NCBI GenBank assembly: GCA_046715235.1
Contig: JBKJZO010000014.1
Span: 1 to 39,838 of the forward strand
From: JBKJZO01 sp046715235
Lineage (GTDB): Bacteria; Actinomycetota; Actinomycetes; BP-191
DNA: 39,838 nt
Reading direction: 5' to 3'
The notes beneath the pieces were generated by a model. That model saw only the letters and a list, made by a program, of their open reading frames with translations, was not told the origin of the DNA and did not search any database. The position numbers were made by a program, and so were the translations under genes. Position 1 is the first letter of the stretch; each line of letters begins with the position of its first letter. Shown here in pieces: positions 1 through 7,062 of the stretch.

Positions 1-531
1 GCAGGTGACCTGGATATGCCAGTTCTGGGCGGGCATCCCCAGCACGCTGACCCGCTCGAACGACTCGATGGTCGCGTCCTGCGGTGTCCACTTGTCGAGC
101 CGACTGAGTACGCGCATGTCCAGGGCCTTGTCGTCCACGCCCTGGTCTGGCGCCTTGCGGCTGCCTCGCCCGGCGTCGCTCGGAGCGCCGGGCACTCCGG
201 CCATCGCGGCGGGGTCGACCACGACGGAGTCACCGTCGGTTTTCACCGCGACCGTCGAGCCCAGCCGGAACACCAGCGGGAGGTCGGCGCCGTACTGCAT
301 GCCGCCCACCCGGGGCTCCGGGGCGAACCACTCCAGCCGGAGGTCGGTGTCGGTCAAGCTGTCGTTGTACCTGCGCTTGATGCCGGTGATGACGGCGGTG
401 TTCGCGTCACCCGTCGCGGCCAGCTTCTCCGCTCGGTCAAAGCGACGATCCTTGAAGACCTCGGTCTCGAGGGTGGTCTTGGCGTCGTAAACCTTGTCCG
501 CGCCCGAGAGCAGCTTCTTGAAGAGGCCCAT
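1..531 (-). CDS. Uncharacterised protein, 3' end outside window
   Basis: The reading frame is open from an ATG at 531 to the left edge, giving 177 residues with no stop, so the C-terminus lies outside the window. The product begins MGLFKKLLSGADKVYDAK and has a charged, mixed alpha/beta-looking sequence with no signal peptide or membrane segment, so it is probably cytoplasmic. I do not recognise the family. It is divergent from the gene at 668, whose product also begins MG(I/L)-x-(D/K)-(R/K)-L and carries a similarly placed TAV(V/I)T stretch followed by N-x-(L/F) and L-x-L-E-(V/W) strands; the two may be distant paralogues. The 136-bp gap between them should hold both promoters. Confidence 0.7.
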   Translation of the reverse strand, partial: MGLFKKLLSGADKVYDAKTTLETEVFKDRRFDRAEKLAATGDANTAVITGIKRRYNDSLTDTDLRLEWFAPEPRVGGMQYGADLPLVFRLGSTVAVKTDGDSVVVDPAAMAGVPGAPSDAGRGSRKAPDQGVDDKALDMRVLSRLDKWTPQDATIESFERVSVLGMPAQNWHIQVTC

Positions 532-655
532 GGGTCCGCATCATGACGTGCCGCGCAGCCGCTCGTCCAGGTAGGCGACCGGCGTACACGTCATGGGATC
601 GCGCGGCATGGGCGCTGCGACTTGTTCAGGTGATTTCACAGAGCACTCGGGTGCG

Positions 656-668
656 TATCATCCGCGGA
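656..668 (+). promoter_or_regulatory. Putative -10 element for a leaderless transcript
   Basis: TATCAT (656-661) matches the actinobacterial -10 pattern TANNNT and ends six bases before the ATG at 668, so transcription would be expected to start at or very near the A of the start codon. There is no Shine-Dalgarno sequence in between (CCGCGG), which fits leaderless translation. No convincing -35 hexamer was seen. Confidence 0.4.
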
Positions 669-1291
669 TGGGCATTCTGGATCGATTGAGCGGACGGGGT
701 TCCAGCCCGCAAGGTCCGCCGGGCACCGCAGTCGTCACGGCCTCGAAGGCGGTCGATAACGTCGAGCGCACAGGCGGGAAAAACGTCGAGGTCCGCGAAA
801 ACTCGCTCAACCAGTTCGGCCTCGGCAACATCCCGCAGGACCTGACCCTGGAGGTGCGGCGACCGGGCCACGCACCGTATGAGGTCACGCAACGTGTCGC
901 CGTCCCTGCCAAAGCCACCGGACGGCAGGGCTACCAGCTGCCGGTCGGCGTCGAGCTCCCCATCGTGCTCACCGGCCACGACCCACTCGACTTCAAGATC
1001 GACTGGAAGACGTTTCTCGATTCGCCCGATCGCAAAGCAGCCGTCCAACGCGCCGCGGCGGAGGAGAGCAGAGCGAACGCGAAGGCCTACACCGAGATGG
1101 TCCCGGGGATGACGGAGAAGACCTGGGCCAGTGCGGCCGCCGGGTTGCCGCTGTGGATGCACGCGGTCCGCACCGGCAAGATGAAACGCAAGGCCTTCGA
1201 TCAGCAGGTCGACACACTGTCCAAGATCGGCCAGATGGATCCCGTCGCCGCCGCCGAGGCCAAACGAACGCTCGACGCTGAAGGTCTCTGA
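668..1291 (+). CDS. Uncharacterised cytoplasmic protein
   Basis: This 207-residue product has no signal peptide or membrane segment. Residues 1-30 are a flexible Gly/Pro/Ser stretch, residues about 55-110 look beta-rich (repeated hydrophobic/polar alternation around GHAPYEVTQRVAVPA), and residues about 120-207 are charged and helical. An in-frame ATG at 593 exists, but the ATG at 668 sits just after a -10-like hexamer and gives an N-terminus like that of the divergent neighbour at 1-531. I do not recognise the family. The pairing with the divergent neighbour suggests a shared role, but nothing in the sequence says what it is. Confidence 0.7.
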   Translation: MGILDRLSGRGSSPQGPPGTAVVTASKAVDNVERTGGKNVEVRENSLNQFGLGNIPQDLTLEVRRPGHAPYEVTQRVAVPAKATGRQGYQLPVGVELPIVLTGHDPLDFKIDWKTFLDSPDRKAAVQRAAAEESRANAKAYTEMVPGMTEKTWASAAAGLPLWMHAVRTGKMKRKAFDQQVDTLSKIGQMDPVAAAEAKRTLDAEGL

Positions 1292-1341
1292 GCAACCGCG
1301 ACGAGCAACTGCGTGAGCTGCGCACTCGTGAGCGAGACCGA

Positions 1342-1578
1342 ATGTTGCGAGTCTGCCTGCGGGCCGCAGGTGGTCCCCGCGAAGATTGCGATGGAGACAC
1401 TGCGGCCGTTCTTGTAGTCGGCGACGCGGCGCTGTCGCAACAGCTCGCGGAGCTGCCAGGGCCGGTGCTACTCGTCGACGACCTCGTCGACAGCGGCTGG
1501 ACGATCACGATCGTCGCTGCGCTGCTGCGCGAGGCCGGCGCGTCCGGCGTACTGCCGCTCGCGCTCGCGACGACCTGA
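1342..1578 (+). pseudogene. recQ: C-terminal remnant of a RecQ-type DNA helicase
   Basis: The last roughly 55 residues, from VLVVGDAALSQQ through GPVLLVDDLVDSGWT to GVLPLALA, match the phosphoribosyltransferase-like tail that closes actinobacterial RecQ-family ATP-dependent helicases. The helicase, RecQ-Ct and upstream parts are absent: the preceding bases belong to the gene ending at 1291. Homology begins at about 1408, so this is a 3' stub left by deletion or rearrangement. It has no clear start codon or ribosome binding site and is probably not made. Its TGA lies three bases from the convergent xylA stop, and both stops sit in the palindrome CTGAC-G-GTCAG (1575-1585). Confidence 0.7.
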
Positions 1579-1581
1579 CGG

Positions 1582-2736
1582 TCAGCCGCGCACTCCCAGC
1601 ACGTACTCGACCGCGAGCTGGTCGAGCCGCTCCATGCTGGTGCCCTTGAAGCCGCGGGTCTCGTAGTCGAACTCCTCGGCGCGCAGCTCGGCGATCGTGT
1701 CGTTGCCGAGGGTCGAGCGGTAGATGTCGTTGTACTGCGCGGCCTGCATCGCCTCCTGCACCTCCGGGTCCTCGCGGAACGCCGCGGCGCGCTCCTTGAG
1801 GATCAGGTAGTTGCGCATGCAGCCCTTTGCGAACTCCCAAACGCCGTCGATGTCCTCGGTGCGGTAGGCGCGCGCGTCGAAGTGGCGCGGTCCGTCGTAC
1901 GCCTGCTCGAGCAGGTCGACGAGGAAGAACGCGCCCTTCTGGTCCTCCGAGCCGAACCGCAGGTCCTGGTCGAACTTGGGTCCTCGCTGGCCGTTGAGGT
2001 CGATGTGGAAGAGCTTGCCGCTCCAGATCGCTTGCGCCACACCGTGATGGAAGTTCAGGCCGGCCATCTGCTCGTGCCCGACCTCGGGGTTGAGACCGAC
2101 CATCTCGGGGTGCTCGAGCCGCGAGATGAACCCCAGCGCGTGCCCGATCGTCGGTAGGAAGATGTCGCCGCGCGGCTCGTTGGGCTTCGGCTCGAGCGCA
2201 AACTTGATGTCGTAGCCACGGTCGATGACGTAGGCGCACAGGATGTCGAACGCTTCCTTCATCCGGTCGAGCGCAGCGCGCACGTCCTTGGCCGCGTCGG
2301 ACTCGCATCCCTCGCGGCCGCCCCACGCGACGTAGATCTTCGCGCCGAGCTCGGCAGCGAGGTCGATGTTGTCCATCGTCTTGCGGACGGCGAACCGGCG
2401 TACGCCGCGGTCGTTGGCGGTGAAGGCGCCATCCTTGAACACTGGGTGCCGGAACAGATCGGTCGTCGCCATCGGGGCGACCATGCCGGTCTCGTCGAGC
2501 GCGGCGCGGAACTTCTTCACCGCGGCCTCGCGCTCGGCCGGCGGCGCACCGAGCGGGGCGAGGTCGTCATCGTGGAACGTCACGCCGTAGGCGCCGAGTT
2601 CGGACAGCTTGCGCACGGCGTCGGCCGGCTCGAGGAAATGCCGCGTCGGGAAGCCGAACGGATCGCCGCCAACGTGGTTGACGGTCCACATGCCGAAGCT
2701 GAACTTGTCGTCGCGGGTGGGTTGGTAGTCGCTCAT
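1582..2736 (-). CDS. xylA: Xylose isomerase
   Basis: This 384-residue cytoplasmic enzyme converts D-xylose to D-xylulose (and glucose to fructose) using two divalent metals. It is the short, Streptomyces-type class I form. Visible active-site residues are the ring-opening base H55 (TFHDDDL), E182 and K184 (LEPKPNEPRGD), E218 and H221 (NPEVGHEQM), D246 (HIDLNGQ), D256 and D258 (KFDQDLRFG) and D287 (RHFDAR); all are present. The ATG at 2736 overlaps the stop of the upstream xylR by ATGA, so translation is probably coupled. An in-frame extension to 2811 runs inside xylR and was rejected. It is the last gene of the leftward xylB-xylR-xylA cluster. Confidence 0.95.
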   Translation of the reverse strand: MSDYQPTRDDKFSFGMWTVNHVGGDPFGFPTRHFLEPADAVRKLSELGAYGVTFHDDDLAPLGAPPAEREAAVKKFRAALDETGMVAPMATTDLFRHPVFKDGAFTANDRGVRRFAVRKTMDNIDLAAELGAKIYVAWGGREGCESDAAKDVRAALDRMKEAFDILCAYVIDRGYDIKFALEPKPNEPRGDIFLPTIGHALGFISRLEHPEMVGLNPEVGHEQMAGLNFHHGVAQAIWSGKLFHIDLNGQRGPKFDQDLRFGSEDQKGAFFLVDLLEQAYDGPRHFDARAYRTEDIDGVWEFAKGCMRNYLILKERAAAFREDPEVQEAMQAAQYNDIYRSTLGNDTIAELRAEEFDYETRGFKGTSMERLDQLAVEYVLGVRG

Positions 2737-4010
2737 CTCGAACTCCCTGCGATGAGGCCGGTGAGGGGGACAGTAGTGGGATCGGCGATTACGCCGCCCT
2801 GCGCCACCCACGCGCCGCCGCGGACGGCCGCGCCGAAACCAAGGGTGGAAAAGGTCAAGCGGCAGCCGCCGGCGTTGGGGGCGATGACGCCGCTGCGCAT
2901 CGCGTCCATCGCGGGGTCGAGGATGTACGGGCCGACCCGGGCGAAGTAGCCGCCGAGCACGATGACCCGCGGGTTGAAGATGTTGACCAGGATTGACGCG
3001 CCGACGCCGAGCCAGTGACCAACCTCGGCGAGCGCAGTCACCGTGCGCGCCTCACCGGCTTCGACGCGCCGCACGATCTCGGCGACGCGGTCCTCTGGAT
3101 CCATGACACCACTGCGCAGCTCGTCGCCGAGGTCGGGCGCGGCCGCGCGCAGTAGCGTTCCGAGTCCGACGAGGGTTTCCCAGCAGCCGGTGCGTCCGCA
3201 CGCGCACACCCGCCCGTTCGGTTGGAGCTGCATGTGCCCGACCTCGCCGGAGAACCCGGCCGAACCGCGCAGCAGCTGGCCGTCGATGATCATGCCGCCG
3301 CCGATCCCGACCTCGCCGGTCAGGTACAGCAGGTCGCGGGTGCCCGCTTCCGCACCGCCCCAGAACTCCGCGAGCGCGGACAGGTTGGCGTCGTTGTCGA
3401 CGCGGATCGGCGTTGCTGTGCCGCCGAGTTCGGTGCGCAGGAGATCAGCGACCGGGACGTTTCGCCACCGCAGGTTGGGAGCGAACGTCACGATGCCGCG
3501 GTCGAGTTCCACGAGCCCGGGGATGGCGACGGTGATGCCGGCGACGTCTACGCCGCCCGTGCGCAGCTCGTCGATCGCGGTGCGGGCGATGCCGGCGAGG
3601 ACCCGCATCGTGTCGGCGGTCGACGAGGAGATCGCGTCGTACGCCAGCCGGCTCTCGTGCAGCAGCCGACCGGCCAGATCGAGGGCGTACGCCGAGAGAT
3701 GGTCGACGTTGACTTCGAGGCCGAGGCCGCCGATCGCCGAACCGTCCAGCTCGACGATCAAACCGGGCCGGCCGGCCGAGCCCGCGTGCGCGAGCCCGAC
3801 CTCGCGAACGAGGCGGCGCTCCATGAGTTCCGCGACCAGGCTCGACACGGTTGCCTTGTTGAGCCCGGTCGCCGCGGCGAGCGCCGCGCGGCTCGCCGGG
3901 GTCGCGCGCAGGTGGGACAACACGAAGGACAGGTTGTTGCGCCGGACTGCGCCATGGTCGGCGGGCGCGCTGGCGGCGGTGCCGCGACGCGCCCTGAGTT
4001 CGCTCGGCAT
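2733..4010 (-). CDS. xylR: ROK-family xylose repressor XylR
   Basis: This 425-residue protein has an N-terminal winged helix-turn-helix (about residues 25-80, with AALAAATGLNKATVSSLV) and a C-terminal ROK sugar-kinase-like domain. The ROK zinc site is intact: H259 (EVGHMQ), then C269, C271 and C276 in the CACGRTGCWE motif. ROK proteins of this layout, such as Bacillus XylR, repress sugar genes until the sugar binds. Its position between xylB and xylA makes xylose or a derivative the likely inducer. The ATG at 4010 is chosen because the DNA-binding domain follows directly; the frame extends upstream to 4202 but that part overlaps xylB. TAGTTTGTTG-like sequences before xylR and xylB are candidate operators. 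Confidence 0.88.
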   Translation of the reverse strand: MPSELRARRGTAASAPADHGAVRRNNLSFVLSHLRATPASRAALAAATGLNKATVSSLVAELMERRLVREVGLAHAGSAGRPGLIVELDGSAIGGLGLEVNVDHLSAYALDLAGRLLHESRLAYDAISSSTADTMRVLAGIARTAIDELRTGGVDVAGITVAIPGLVELDRGIVTFAPNLRWRNVPVADLLRTELGGTATPIRVDNDANLSALAEFWGGAEAGTRDLLYLTGEVGIGGGMIIDGQLLRGSAGFSGEVGHMQLQPNGRVCACGRTGCWETLVGLGTLLRAAAPDLGDELRSGVMDPEDRVAEIVRRVEAGEARTVTALAEVGHWLGVGASILVNIFNPRVIVLGGYFARVGPYILDPAMDAMRSGVIAPNAGGCRLTFSTLGFGAAVRGGAWVAQGGVIADPTTVPLTGLIAGSSR

Positions 4011-4030
4011 TCGAGGCCTATTCCTATGGA

Positions 4031-4045
4031 GGCCCAACAAACTAC
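4031..4045 (-). promoter_or_regulatory. Candidate XylR operator half-site upstream of xylR
   Basis: Read on the minus strand, GTAGTTTGTTGGGCC lies in the 65-bp gap between xylB and xylR. TAGTTTGTT is identical to the half-site of the Bacillus xyl operator recognised by the ROK repressor XylR. The opposite half is poorly conserved here, so this is a half-site match only. Confidence 0.35.
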
Positions 4046-4075
4046 GGGAGGGAGTTCCGCGCGACAAGACGTGCG

Positions 4076-5454
4076 TCAGCGGACCGAGGCATCGCGCGCC
4101 TGCGCGTACTGAGCGCGGACGTCCGGCTGTGCCGGAGAGGTCACGTCGCGGCCGGCTGACGGATTCCAGTTCGGCAGCTCCGGCTGCCCGCTCAGCACCC
4201 ACGCCGCCTGCCTGGCCGCGCCGAGTGCGACGAACTCGGCGGGTTCCGGCACGTGCACATCCGCAGCGAAGATCCCCGATGCGATCTGCTGCACCGCAGC
4301 TGATCGAGCTCCGCCGCCGATGAGCAACACCCGGCGTACGTCGACGCCATGCTCGCGCAACGCGTCGAGCCCGTCGGCCAATCCGCAGAGCATGCCTTCG
4401 ACGGCGGCGCGTGCCAGGTTCTCGCGCGTCATGCTCGCGCCGCGTAGTCCGGACAGCACCCCGGTCGCGTCGGGACGGTTCGGTGTGCGCTCGCCCTCGA
4501 GGTACGGAACGAGCACGACGCCCTCCGCTCCCGGCGGCGCCTCCAGGGCCAGACGGTCGAACTCCGCCGGCTCGACCCCCAGGAGTGCGGCGCTCGACGC
4601 CAGCACCCGGGCAGCGTTGAGTGTACAGACCAGGGGCAGGTACCGTCCGGTCGCGTCGGCGAACCCCGCGACGGTTCCCGACCCGTCGCTGCAGCCTGCG
4701 TCGGCAACCGCAAACACCGTGCCGCTCGTGCCGATCGAGACCACGACATCCCCCGTGACAGCAGCGACTCCGAGCGCTGCGGCCATGTTGTCGCCGGTGC
4801 CCGCCGCAAGCATCGCGCCGCTCGGCGTGGCGCCGGCGACGCCGTTCGGGGCAAGGATGGTCGGCAGCTCGGGCCGCTTTCCGAAGGCGAGCTCGACGAG
4901 GTCGTGCCGGTACTCGCCGGTCGCCGCCGACCAGTAGCCGGTGCCTGATGCGTCACCGCGATCGGTCGTCGGTTCGCCGGTCGATCCCGCCAGCTTCCAC
5001 GTCAGCCAGTCGTGCGGCAGCACCACCCGTGCCGTGCGGGCGGCATTGCCGGGTTCGCATTGTGCGACCCAGCGCAGTTTCGTGACAGTGAAGCTCGCCA
5101 CCGGCACCGAGCCGACGGCATCCGCCCAAGCCTGCGGACCACCGAACTCGGCAATCAGGTCCGTTGCGGCGGTTGCCGAGCGAGTGTCGTTCCACAGCAG
5201 CGCGGGCCTGACGACCTCGCCGTCATCGTCGAGGCAGACGAGGCCGTGCTGCTGGCCGCCGACACCCAATGCCTCAACGCCGTCGAGGAGCCGGCGGAGG
5301 CGTCGGCGTACGCCGACCACCAGGCAGACGGCGCGACCTCGGTTCCGTCGGGGTGCGCGGCGCGACCTGCGCGCACGACCTCGCCGGTCTCCGCGTCGCA
5401 CACCAGCACCTTCGTGGACTGGGTCGAGCAGTCGATCCCTGCAACGAGCCGCAT
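4076..5454 (-). pseudogene. xylB: Xylulokinase with an apparent one-base deletion
   Basis: Xylulokinase phosphorylates D-xylulose with ATP, the step after XylA. The N-terminus (MRLVAGIDCSTQSTKVLV, from ATG 5454) is in one frame and reads as a FGGY-kinase phosphate-binding loop through PSAWWSAYADASAG. The rest (LLDGVEALGVGGQQHGLV, ALLWNDTRS, SIGTSGTVFA, LLIGGGARS, to the stop at 4076) is in another frame. The two parts join naturally if one base is missing at about 5280-5300; 1379 nt plus one gives 460 codons, the normal length for the family. All other xylulokinase motifs are intact, so this is either a recent inactivation or a sequence error in a GC-rich tract. It heads the leftward xyl cluster. 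Confidence 0.85.
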
Positions 5455-5502
5455 GAGGGCGGATCATGCCGCTGCCGGCTGTGTCCGTCGAGGGTTGGCC
5501 GC

Positions 5503-5527
5503 CTATTTGTTGCTAGTCCAGCCTATC
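5503..5527 (-). promoter_or_regulatory. Candidate XylR operator in the xylB/UPF0303 divergent promoter region
   Basis: The plus strand reads CTATTTGTT, GCTAG, TCCAGCCTA: a TTTGTT half-site like that of the ROK-type xyl operator, a five-base spacer and a degraded opposite half (CCA...CTA against AACAAACTA). It lies about 50 bp upstream of the xylB start and 46 bp upstream of the divergent gene, where a repressor could control both. Confidence 0.35.
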
Positions 5528-5572
5528 TCCGTTCCGTTACCGTGGCGCGGACCCCCACGACAGGAGACGGCC

Positions 5573-6061
5573 ATGGCGGACCAGAAGGCGTTGTCCGTGG
5601 CAGACCTGCTGGAGCAGGAGGACCGGCTGCAGTTCACGGCGTTCACTTCCGAGGTCGCCTGGCGGCTGGGTTCCCGGCTGGTCGAGACGGCCCTCGATCA
5701 GAGCCTGCCGGTGACCATCGACATCAGCCGCGGCGCGCATCAGCTGTTTCACGCGGCACTGACCGGCACCAGCGCCGACAACGACGAGTGGATCCGGCGC
5801 AAGTGCGCCGCCGTGCACCGGTTCGGCCACAGCTCGTACTACGTCGGCCGGAGCTGGACGGACAAAGGCTCGCGGTTCGAGGACCAGCCACACTGGGACC
5901 ACATGTCACTCGCCGCCCACGGCGGAGCGTTTCCGGTGCTGATCCGCGGCGGCGGCCTCATCGGGACGATCGCGGTGTCGGGGCTCCTCCAGGACGCCGA
6001 CCACGAACTCGTCGTCACGGTGCTCGAGCAGTTCCTCGAGGACGAGGCGGGCCGAGGGTGA
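5573..6061 (+). CDS. UPF0303 / heme-degrading-domain-like protein
   Basis: The 162-residue product matches the UPF0303 family (DUF336, HbpS/GlcG-like fold) over its full length: an N-terminal helix (LSVADLLEQEDRLQF), a central VTIDISRGAHQLFHAAL strand-helix unit, the family stretch RKCAAVHRFGHSSYYVG, and a C-terminal GGAFPVLIRGGGLIGTIAVSGL segment. Proteins of this fold bind small ligands or haem, but no activity can be assigned here. It has no signal peptide. CAGGAG at 5561-5566 precedes the ATG at good spacing. It is divergent from xylB; shared control with the xylose genes is possible but unproven. Confidence 0.85.
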   Translation: MADQKALSVADLLEQEDRLQFTAFTSEVAWRLGSRLVETALDQSLPVTIDISRGAHQLFHAALTGTSADNDEWIRRKCAAVHRFGHSSYYVGRSWTDKGSRFEDQPHWDHMSLAAHGGAFPVLIRGGGLIGTIAVSGLLQDADHELVVTVLEQFLEDEAGRG

Positions 6062-6379
6062 CCCAGTCCGCCCGGTCGCGGTCGTCGACCCCAACCGCGG
6101 ACTGCATCGAATGACCGGATCATGCATTAATGCAAGCTACCTACAAGCCCGACACGCGCTCTAGGCAGCGCTTTTGGGCGCCTAAACGAGCGTGGACTGG
6201 CAACGAACCCAACGCATCGACGCCTCCAGAAGGTGAGGCACGCCCTCACGAGGCCGGCTCGTGGGGGGATTTGAGGCACTCGCAGCACCGAGGAGCCTCG
6301 CGGCACGCGCGGTCGGAACCCAATCCTGCTGGGGGGTGTACTGGCCTTGTACAACACACTCAGACGGTCGGAGTCCGCT
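6062..6379. other. Intergenic region with a palindrome and a small hairpin
   Basis: There is no supported gene in these 318 bases. They contain the perfect 12-base palindrome TGCATTAATGCA (6123-6134), which could be an operator for an unknown regulator, and a short hairpin listed separately. The base composition is more AT-rich than the neighbouring genes. Confidence 0.4.
6156..6175 (+). terminator. Possible weak terminator after the UPF0303 gene
   Basis: GCGCT (6156-6160), loop CTAGGC, AGCGC (6167-6171), then TTTT (6172-6175). The stem is only five pairs and lies 95 bases after the stop at 6061, so it is a weak candidate. Confidence 0.25.
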
Positions 6380-6991
6380 ATGGACGGCAATCGAAGTCGA
6401 GTAGCCCCAGAGCGCGCCATCTGCGTGGGTATCGCCTTGGGTGTGATCACGGCCTGTGCGCAACCAACGGGTGCATCGGCCCCAGCGAATGACGCCCGAG
6501 GCAACAAGGAGGCAAGGACCACAGCCATCCCGCCCTCCGCCACCATCAGCGCGTCGACGCCGGAGGGCCGAGGCGCATCGGCCCAGCCTGACCAGTGCAC
6601 CTCGGGCGGCGTACGGGCGCTGGTGGCGAGGTTCATCGAAGCGTTCAACACAGGTGACGAGCACATGCTGGACGAGGTATGGGCCCGGGACAGCGCGGGC
6701 TGGGGCCTGTTTGCCACCGATGGACCCGAACCTCGTGTTCAGAGCGCCGCCGAGGACCGGGCTGGACTGCCGGCCTACTTCGCACGACGGCACGCCAGTC
6801 GGGAGCGGTGGCGGCTCATCACGTTTCAGTTCAACGGAACTGCTGACCGCGGCGACTTCGAGTACACCCTCGTCCGAACGGCGGACGACCTACCGGCCAC
6901 CAATTACATCGGCAAGGGGTTCGCCAATTGCACTTCCCAGCCACACCAGCTGGCGATGTGGTCCATGGCTCGGTACCCGAGAACCCGGTGA
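6380..6991 (+). CDS. Putative lipoprotein with an NTF2/SnoaL-like domain
   Basis: The 203-residue product starts with a short basic segment, a hydrophobic stretch (ICVGIALGVIT) and a lipobox-like ITAC, so the cysteine is probably lipidated and the protein tethered outside the membrane. A low-complexity Ala/Pro/Ser/Thr linker (about residues 27-70) leads to a domain beginning VRALVARFIEAFNTGD, the usual opening helix of NTF2/SnoaL-like proteins, with later strands around RWRLITFQFNG and GDFEYTLV. No catalytic residues can be named. The ATG at 6380 is preferred to an upstream TTG at 6347 because it places the signal peptide near the N-terminus. It stands alone between convergent neighbours. Confidence 0.7.
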   Translation: MDGNRSRVAPERAICVGIALGVITACAQPTGASAPANDARGNKEARTTAIPPSATISASTPEGRGASAQPDQCTSGGVRALVARFIEAFNTGDEHMLDEVWARDSAGWGLFATDGPEPRVQSAAEDRAGLPAYFARRHASRERWRLITFQFNGTADRGDFEYTLVRTADDLPATNYIGKGFANCTSQPHQLAMWSMARYPRTR

Positions 6992-7062
6992 TCGCGGGCC
7001 GCGCAAGGTCGGTGGAGCTGTGCCCGCACTAGCTCCCCGGCTGTGGCTTCAGGGCCGAGCGG

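Noticed and set aside
593..667. An earlier ATG for the gene at 668
   Set aside because: It lacks a ribosome binding site, and the -10-like TATCAT lies between the two starts.
3043..4323. A 426-codon plus-strand frame
   Set aside because: It is the antisense shadow of xylR, Ser/Arg/Pro-rich with no family resemblance.
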